This document shows, one piece after another, positions 38,176-43,882 of a stretch of DNA of 43,882 nucleotides. The notes beneath the pieces were generated by a model, which was given only the letters and a program-made list of their open reading frames with translations, ran no database searches and was not told the origin of the DNA. The position numbers and the translations under genes were made by a program. Within the stretch, counting starts at the first letter, position 1. Each line of letters opens with the position of its first letter. Source of the DNA: Acrasis kona (Eukaryota > Heterolobosea > Eutetramitea > Acrasida > Acrasidae); the NCBI GenBank assembly GCA_026419775.2, contig JAOPGA020000536.1, positions 1-43,882 on the forward strand, read 5' to 3'.

Positions 38176-41100
38176 TCAAATGTCGTCCATAACAAAATCA
38201 ATCTCTTTTATCGTGTTGATTATTTCCTCACCAACATCAATGTGTTCTGCTTCGTACTGTTCCATGAATAGTTTGATCAGTTCATGGTCGATTACATTCC
38301 TGGTTTCGTACCTGGGCTTTAATAAAAGTTTGTCTCCCCAGTTGTCCATCACAAAGTCGCATGCTTCGCTAAGTGCCTTGTATTGTTGCTTAGTCAAGTC
38401 ATGTACGTGATACAAGCTACCAGAAATACCCAAGAGGACAGAACAAGAATCAAATCTACGAATCCTTGTGATAATCTCAGCGTCGAGATAATACCGACAA
38501 AGATTGTTAATTTGACTACCTCCGTGTTTCGGAAAGGATTTTTTCAAGAACAGGAACCCTTTTCGATCGGCACCCATGACAGCGTCTGATTCAGTAACTA
38601 CAATTAAGGCTGCTGTATGGATATGATCACTGCGAGGTCCGGTGCGATCTTCAAAAACAGGATCAAGTTTATTATCTTTGGTAAATTCAAACAACAAGAC
38701 ACCATCGCAGCCGTCGGTCACATAAATCTTATCATTTCGACACACAACAGAAAATATTGTGTTTCTGGTCATGTTCTGCGCTAGCATTTCCAAGATTGCA
38801 GTTCCTGCTGATGGTACTGCATGAATAGCAAAAAGGATTATTCTATGCCCAGCTGTTACAATCAACTTGTCTTTATCATAGACGGACAGACAGTTTGCAG
38901 GGCTAGGTAGATTGATAGAACACAAGGACCTTAAAATCGGATTTTGATTCTCATATTCAAATTGTAACAGATGAACACAACCATTACTGAACCTAGGAAC
39001 GCTAGAGGCAACAGCAAACATGTTGTCACCAATATGCAACAGATTCGTTAACACTTCATCCGCACCAAAAGGATGCTTCTTAATCTTTATTATTTGATTC
39101 TTATCCCTATCGACACAATATACTACAAGACTACTCAACATCAAATACAAATCATCTTGTTCACATTTTGATATCCTACTACAACTATATAAAAGATCCG
39201 CAGCAGAACTTTTACTAAGATTCGTACAAACCAAATTTCTAGAAAAATCATATTGGGCGGATTTTATCAAATGATTCCTTGTAACATACAACAAGCTATT
39301 AGAATTTAACTTTTGTGAAAATAAAACATCTGTCATTCCCAAAGCAACAAACTTGATTCTATTTTTAGATTTCACCCTAATCAACCAAGCATCACCACTG
39401 GTCACCAAAACTTGATCAGCATCCAACCTGCTTAACTTGACAGGTAAGTTTCCACACTTTTTCTTTTGCAACAACTCTCCATTTAGTGACATTACCAAGC
39501 AAGTACCTTCCCTTAGGCCAATGAACATTTCAGATTGACCGACAAGCAAGGACTCTGCTACACCCATTCCATCAGAACTCCATTTGGACAAATCAAAAGA
39601 GAATTCAGAATTAGTCTCAAAATTAAACAATTTTGCGTGACCGTCATAATGAGCGGTTAACATTAAATTTTTATTTTTTGTCAATGAAGACACTTCTACT
39701 TGATTAGCTCCTCGGAATGGACTTTGAAAATGTAAAGCATCTAATGAACATGTTCCCATCATGACCTTCTTGCTTGAAAGTGAAATCAAAATGTCATTTC
39801 CATCAACGTGACACGTCATGATCTTGCTGTCCGTCTCGTAAGAATCCTTTAATTGTCCAATAAAATCATTTTCATTCTGAAAGCAGATCAAGTTGATGGA
39901 ACTTGGTGTGATTTGTATGTACGTTGACTCTGCGATGCACGAACAGCTAATGGTTGGCGCTGATGTGATGAATGATGTATTTGCTAAATGTTCAAATGAT
40001 CCGTCGGGTTGATAAACTAGTACTCTTGTTTGGTTGAAGAAGCTCATTAGGATGAACTTGGTTTCAAATGAACCACTTAATAATGTATCGGAAGACGGTA
40101 ATGTGAATAAATTGTTCATTCCCTCAAAAGTTTGATCCGTTAGTTGATTCGTGAAAACTGGTATTCCATCCATCATCTTTTGTAATGTTTTGTTTCCATA
40201 TGTTTTGTTGTTTGAGAGGTCGGTTATAACGTAAAGTGGTTCTTGAGTGCTATTACTTGCTGTGAAGTCAACCGCTCTGGCCCAGTTTATTGTTTTGTAA
40301 ATTTTCTTACTGGAAAGGTCATGTAGAATTGGATCTACTAATGGACCTGCAGTGAATATGAAAATTGATTCTGGATCTTTATGGACCAAAACTAAAGTAG
40401 TGACGTCATATAATAAAAAGGACGCTCTGACACGTGTTGAGGTAATGTTGAGGCCAGGACTGATCTCCAAGACATGGTAGGTACCTTCTTCTGTAATGAG
40501 ATGGGCTCTGTTTGGAGAGATGGCTTCACAGGCTCCTATCAGACCGTTATCTTTTTGTGAGATTTCATGTTCTGTGGTAATGCTTTTGTTTTTTACAAAT
40601 AATATTTTTTGACCTTGAGTGACTAGGAATGAATCATGATCCAGGGGAATGATTTTATCATACACTGCTTCCTCTTCTATAGCTCCTGGTATAATCACTA
40701 CGCTGCTAATGCTCTTATCTTGAACGTTAAAATCTATAATGTGAATGTCATTGAAACCAGCACGGACATTAGTTATTGTGGCCACTAGAGTGGAATCACT
40801 AAGGAGCGCAGCATCCCATATCACACCCTGATTAGACTGGTAGGTTATGGTACCCCCCAATTGATACTTAGATGTAAGAGGATATATGGTTATAATGTTT
40901 TGCTTGTTGGCAACAGCAACAACTTCGCATTGCTTATCTGCAATTAAAATGTTTGGTAAACTTGCCCTCAATAAAGTAGACATGGCGGTGGAGGTATAAT
41001 CGCCTCTGTAGTATTGTGCATACTGCTTTGAAAGTTCTTCGGAAAGCAGGTCAACAGGTTGGTTTGTGTCGGATACAGCAAACCGCGATAGTGACGTATC

Positions 41101-41385
41101 ATATTCAAGCCATTTCATGGATATTGTGTCCCCGGTGATTAGTGTAAGTATGGTTCCATTAGGAAGCGGTAATATTTGAAGTAACTTGTCTCTGAATGCT
41201 TGCTTGTACGATCTTATCAAAGTGCAAGTATCAAGTGATGCTGAAGCTATCTCAATTCCACCTCCATGATTTAATAAAAGTTTTGGGCTTAGTTGTTCAC
41301 AAAACGGCCAATAATCGTGGTGCACTACAAAGGCTTGGTTTATAATATTCGGATCAAACGTTCGTTTGCAATACAGGTGATGCAT
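38176..41385 (-). CDS. DDB1/CPSF160-family beta-propeller protein, 1069 aa
   Basis: ATG at 41385 (MHHLYCKRTFDPNIINQAFV) is preferred over the GTG-initiated extension because the bases before it look like UTR or an intron acceptor (aataatttttcag). The length and layout match the three-propeller DDB1/SF3B3/CPSF-A family. The C-terminal part shows family features: LCSINLPSPANCLSVYDKDK, KIYVTDGCDGVLLFEF, AVMGADRKGFLFLKKS, and near the end NVIDHELIKLFMEQYEAEHI, aligned with the DDB1-type helix that follows the last propeller. Which branch it belongs to (CUL4 adaptor DDB1, splicing SF3B3, polyadenylation CPSF160 or MMS1-like) I cannot decide; it is more divergent than usual for DDB1. The gene is divergent from TRAPPC5. 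Confidence 0.65.
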   Translation of the reverse strand: MHHLYCKRTFDPNIINQAFVVHHDYWPFCEQLSPKLLLNHGGGIEIASASLDTCTLIRSYKQAFRDKLLQILPLPNGTILTLITGDTISMKWLEYDTSLSRFAVSDTNQPVDLLSEELSKQYAQYYRGDYTSTAMSTLLRASLPNILIADKQCEVVAVANKQNIITIYPLTSKYQLGGTITYQSNQGVIWDAALLSDSTLVATITNVRAGFNDIHIIDFNVQDKSISSVVIIPGAIEEEAVYDKIIPLDHDSFLVTQGQKILFVKNKSITTEHEISQKDNGLIGACEAISPNRAHLITEEGTYHVLEISPGLNITSTRVRASFLLYDVTTLVLVHKDPESIFIFTAGPLVDPILHDLSSKKIYKTINWARAVDFTASNSTQEPLYVITDLSNNKTYGNKTLQKMMDGIPVFTNQLTDQTFEGMNNLFTLPSSDTLLSGSFETKFILMSFFNQTRVLVYQPDGSFEHLANTSFITSAPTISCSCIAESTYIQITPSSINLICFQNENDFIGQLKDSYETDSKIMTCHVDGNDILISLSSKKVMMGTCSLDALHFQSPFRGANQVEVSSLTKNKNLMLTAHYDGHAKLFNFETNSEFSFDLSKWSSDGMGVAESLLVGQSEMFIGLREGTCLVMSLNGELLQKKKCGNLPVKLSRLDADQVLVTSGDAWLIRVKSKNRIKFVALGMTDVLFSQKLNSNSLLYVTRNHLIKSAQYDFSRNLVCTNLSKSSAADLLYSCSRISKCEQDDLYLMLSSLVVYCVDRDKNQIIKIKKHPFGADEVLTNLLHIGDNMFAVASSVPRFSNGCVHLLQFEYENQNPILRSLCSINLPSPANCLSVYDKDKLIVTAGHRIILFAIHAVPSAGTAILEMLAQNMTRNTIFSVVCRNDKIYVTDGCDGVLLFEFTKDNKLDPVFEDRTGPRSDHIHTAALIVVTESDAVMGADRKGFLFLKKSFPKHGGSQINNLCRYYLDAEIITRIRRFDSCSVLLGISGSLYHVHDLTKQQYKALSEACDFVMDNWGDKLLLKPRYETRNVIDHELIKLFMEQYEAEHIDVGEEIINTIKEIDFVMDDI

Positions 41386-41429
41386 GCTCAAAATAAAAAT
41401 GTTCTGAAAAATTATTACAATAAACAAAC
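41386..41429. promoter_or_regulatory. 44-bp gap between divergent starts
   Basis: Only 44 bp separate the ATG of the DDB1-like gene (minus) and that of TRAPPC5 (plus). The stretch is AT-rich (gaaaaattattacaataaac). Either both 5' UTRs are tiny, or transcription of one starts inside the other, or the DDB1-like start is upstream. Confidence 0.4.
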
Positions 41430-42171
41430 ATGAGAGCACAATTTAGAGTATCCAATAAACTGCTTCCTTCAATTACCACCTTGGATGCGAATAACAATAC
41501 AACGTCAAGTATTGTCGCTCCAAGCAGTCCGGGAAAACAACCACTCGTAGACATTTTGGACGTTCCCATCAAAACTAAACCAAAAGAAGTTAGCATGAGC
41601 GCTTTTTCATTTTTATTCTCTGGAATTGTACAATATTACCAAGAACGTCTAACCCACGGAGCAGATCTTGAACAAAAGTAAAAACCCATCGAATTGATTA
41701 CTTAACTAAAATTATAGATTGAGTGATTTGGGGTACTCTGTAGGATTCCGAATTAATGAAATTATTTTGTACAGAGAAAAAAATCCACAGAGAAAGAACC
41801 GTGTTATCCCCATGCTTCAATTCATTTCAAATACTGTGTGGACCATGCTTTTTGGCAAAAATGCGAGTTCTCTAGAACAGTCGACAGACTCCATAAATAG
41901 GTACATGATATACGAAAACCAACCCATAGAATGTGGGTTCATTTCTATACCAAAGAATTTATCAGGTCTTCAGTGCTCTTACTTTACCGCCGGAATTATA
42001 AAGGGAATATTGACAGCCTCTGAGTTCGTAAGTCCATTTTAAAGTGTTGATTTATAAATTATGAAAAAGCCTGCGGATGTTAAAGTTTTCCCTTCCCAAA
42101 ACAAAGAGTCTACTGTGTTTATTGTTGACTTTGATTATGATGTGATTGATAGAGAAGAACTATGGAAATAA
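41430..42171 (+). CDS. TRAPPC5: TRAPPC5/Trs31, TRAPP complex core subunit
   Basis: Three exons, 41430-41677, 41718-42027 and 42070-42171, with introns of 40 and 42 nt (GTAAAA...TATAG; GTAAGT...AAAAG), give 219 residues. Family landmarks: SMSAFSFLFSGIVQYYQERL, LSDLGYSVGFRINEIILYRE, WTMLFGKNASSLEQS, and the hallmark YENQPIECGFISIPK, CSYFTAGIIKGIL. The last exon (PADVKVFPSQNKESTVFIVDF) supplies the C-terminal strand. TRAPPC5 is part of the common core of TRAPPII and TRAPPIII, exchange factors for Rab GTPases in ER-Golgi and autophagy traffic. Longer at the N-terminus by about 30 polar residues than the human protein. Confidence 0.92.
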
Positions 42172-42244
42172 AAATTCTTGTTATTATTTGTTTGTTGTAA
42201 TCTTTTTGTCTTGTGTGCGCGAAAGTAACCGTAAAATCTAAAGC

Positions 42245-43579
42245 ATGACGGATGTACTCCTACCTGAGATGAATACAGAAGAACAACCTGAACATGTGGA
42301 TGTGGAATCAGAAAGTGTCGATGTAACATATAACCAGGAGAACAATGTTGAAGAGATTGAAGTACAAAATGAAGCTAGTTTTTTGAACGTTTCTTCAGCA
42401 CCACAAGATAGAATTTTACAGTTGGAAATGTATTATGGAGAATCCATTCCAAGTAAATTCATCACTTTAGAGATTACGAATGCTTTTGTTAAAAAGCCAT
42501 TTATTGGTGGTTTTCGCCACAAGTTATCACAAGTCGAGTACCACCATGCAAGCACTCAAACAGATAAACCACAAAAAGAGGATAAAGATATAGTAAAAAT
42601 TCATAGAGAGACTCAAACGAAGAAATTCAAATCGCGCTCTCAACAAACATCCAGAGAACAAGGAACACAGATGGCAAAGCCTGGAGTCACATTAGACGAA
42701 CAATACGATAGAACTGTTTATCTAGTACCGCTTGGAAAATACTTTGATTCTGACCAACTAGAAGCACTTCGTTTAAGAATGGCAATTAAAATTCAATCGT
42801 TTATGAGAGGATGGAGGGCCAGAACATTAGCTAAAGGCATGCACAGAGAGCAGCTAGAAAAAAGAAGAAAGGAACAAGAAAAGGAGAGATTAGCTCAAGA
42901 GGAAATTGAAGAAAACAGAAGGACTGAGATAAATAGGAGAATGCACCCAAAAACAAAAGCCGACTTTGAAGTTATGTATAACGAGCTAGAGCAATGGAGA
43001 AGACAGGAGACTGATAAAATTAACTCAACTGCTACTTCTCAAGAAGAGAAAACAAAAAGGTTACAAGAGCTGCTAAGGAGACAAACCAAGCTTTTGCAGA
43101 CAATAGACCGTCTGAAGAGTAGAGCTTCACAAACTAATGCGTATGATAAGATACACAATAGATTGGCTAAAATGTCGATGCCGAAGGAGATTGAGAATGC
43201 TACGTATGATAATAAAAGCGTTTATGTCGAGACACCATATACTATCCGTGCGAAGGAGTTAACAGAACTACATCATGGTTTAAATACAGAGAATTTGAGT
43301 GTCGACGAACGACTTGATGTACTATTGCATGTAAAGTGGACGGTGAAGGAATTTGATTGCAGACTGACAAGGGATATTGTTGATTTAATAGACAGAGAGG
43401 CCGACTTATTGAACAGAGGTAGAAAGGAGCAATATTTCGAAGGATGTCGGAAACGTTTGTCAAATTTGTTCCTTCAATTTGTGGAAACACCCGAGTTCAA
43501 TCCTGAAGCATTACGGTTTGTAAAAGTACCACTTGAAAATACAAGAAGAGATCATGTACAGCTACTCAGTAAAAAATGA
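42245..43579 (+). CDS. IQUB: IQUB-like ciliary protein (short form)
   Basis: 444 residues, single exon, ATG at 42245. It aligns with the middle of IQUB: KPFIGGFRHKLSQVEYHHAS at 84-103 with the Thr/Gln-rich repeats after it, GKYFDSDQLEALRLR, an IQ motif at about 180-198 (IKIQSFMRGWRARTL), a charged coiled coil, then PKTKADFEVMYNELEQWRR, YTIRAKELTELHHGL, DERLDVLLHVKWTVKEF and TPEFNPEALRFVKVP. IQUB belongs to the radial spoke RS1 of motile cilia. Compared with animal IQUB (about 790 residues) it lacks a recognisable N-terminal ubiquitin fold and the Cys-rich C-terminal third, ending soon after the KVP motif. The end is an ordinary stop with no coding remnant visible after it. Confidence 0.85.
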   Translation: MTDVLLPEMNTEEQPEHVDVESESVDVTYNQENNVEEIEVQNEASFLNVSSAPQDRILQLEMYYGESIPSKFITLEITNAFVKKPFIGGFRHKLSQVEYHHASTQTDKPQKEDKDIVKIHRETQTKKFKSRSQQTSREQGTQMAKPGVTLDEQYDRTVYLVPLGKYFDSDQLEALRLRMAIKIQSFMRGWRARTLAKGMHREQLEKRRKEQEKERLAQEEIEENRRTEINRRMHPKTKADFEVMYNELEQWRRQETDKINSTATSQEEKTKRLQELLRRQTKLLQTIDRLKSRASQTNAYDKIHNRLAKMSMPKEIENATYDNKSVYVETPYTIRAKELTELHHGLNTENLSVDERLDVLLHVKWTVKEFDCRLTRDIVDLIDREADLLNRGRKEQYFEGCRKRLSNLFLQFVETPEFNPEALRFVKVPLENTRRDHVQLLSKK

Positions 43580-43608
43580 ATAATTTGTGTAAACTTCCAA
43601 CTTTTTAT

Positions 43609-43871
43609 TCAAGAAAAGTGCTTGCGTAGTTTTGTTAAAAGTTCCGCAGAGTCAGTGTGTTGTGGGTAAATCTCAAGTACTTTCTGAAGTTGATTATAAC
43701 TGTCCTGATGATTTCCCATCTTGTAAGAAAGTAGAGCAGAATTGAATACAGGTTCATGGAGGTAGGGTCCTAAGCTAATAGCAGCATCAAAGTTGTTCTT
43801 GCTCTCATCTAAATGACCTTGTCTCAACTCCAGAACACCCAAGTTATTAAAGCTCTCTTTGGTTGAGTTAG
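43609..43871 (-). CDS. BBS8: BBS8/TTC8 C-terminal exon (5'-truncated by window)
   Basis: Minus-strand frame ending TGA at 43609; its 5' part lies beyond the right edge. A splice acceptor (ttttttgtaag) fits at 43872, giving an exon that begins NSTKESFNNLGVLELR. The segments NNLGVLELRQGHLDESK, LGPYLHEPVFNSALLSYKMG, and the closing LLTKLRKHFS follow the last TPR repeats and end of TTC8. BBS8 is a TPR subunit of the BBSome, which moves membrane proteins in cilia. It converges with IQUB with 29 bp between stops. Confidence 0.82.
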
Positions 43872-43882
43872 CTTACAAAAAA

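Noticed and set aside
41386-41439. Starting the DDB1-like protein at 41439 with a signal-peptide-like sequence
   Set aside because: It would need a GTG start and includes an acceptor-like tttttcag. The ATG at 41385 begins as the family does, and a secretory signal makes no sense for a nuclear/cytosolic propeller protein.

Overview
The window is eukaryotic nuclear DNA from a free-living, ciliated protist with a compact genome. It is AT-rich (roughly two thirds by eye). Genes lie on both strands, often tens of bases apart, and one convergent pair has stop codons a single base apart. Introns are few, phase-varied and extremely short: every one I could reconstruct is 36-43 nt with GT...AG ends. 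TAA, TAG and TGA all serve as stops, so the code is standard. IQUB (radial spoke) and BBS8 (BBSome) homologues point to a motile cilium; PDX1/PDX2 vitamin B6 synthesis argues against an animal. A heterolobosean-like amoeboflagellate would fit, but the sequence alone does not prove it.

Layout. (a) 1-4.8 kb: poorly conserved and repeat-rich. It holds a 5'-truncated acidic ORF with a 117-bp tandem duplication, two unrecognised ORFs, and a frameshifted fossil ending in a DDE_3 (Tc1/IS630-type) transposase domain. (b) 4.83-9.13 kb: a three-exon gene (my own splice model) for a membrane-anchored protein with about 20 nearly identical 30-residue ankyrin-like repeats. It is bracketed by imperfect inverted repeats that look like transposon termini, and a truncated paralogue of its first exon abuts the right repeat. 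(c) 9.3-19 kb: a Tim21-like mitochondrial membrane protein, an F-box protein, a divergent PDX2/PDX1 pair followed by a PLP-dependent aminotransferase, a lone RNase Z-like domain without its metal motif, small unknown proteins, and a mARC/MOSC molybdenum enzyme. (d) 19-27 kb: an ankyrin protein, two membrane proteins, a tectonin-like propeller and unknowns. (e) 27.6-36.6 kb: VPS35L (retriever), a shugoshin-like protein divergent from a large MUN/Munc13-like protein, and a WD40 protein. (f) 37-43.9 kb: a D-2-hydroxyacid dehydrogenase, a DDB1/CPSF160-family protein divergent from TRAPPC5, IQUB, and the 3' end of BBS8.

Functional links. PDX1 and PDX2 are the two subunits of PLP synthase, share a 125-bp intergenic promoter, and sit beside a gene whose product needs PLP. 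VPS35L, the MUN-like protein and TRAPPC5 all belong to membrane trafficking, but they are not adjacent and clustering may be chance. IQUB and BBS8 are convergent ciliary neighbours. The least explained element is the repeat-bearing gene at 4.99-7.89 kb with its flanking inverted repeats and broken paralogue. I saw no tRNA, rRNA or spliceosomal snRNA by eye, but I could not run a covariance search.
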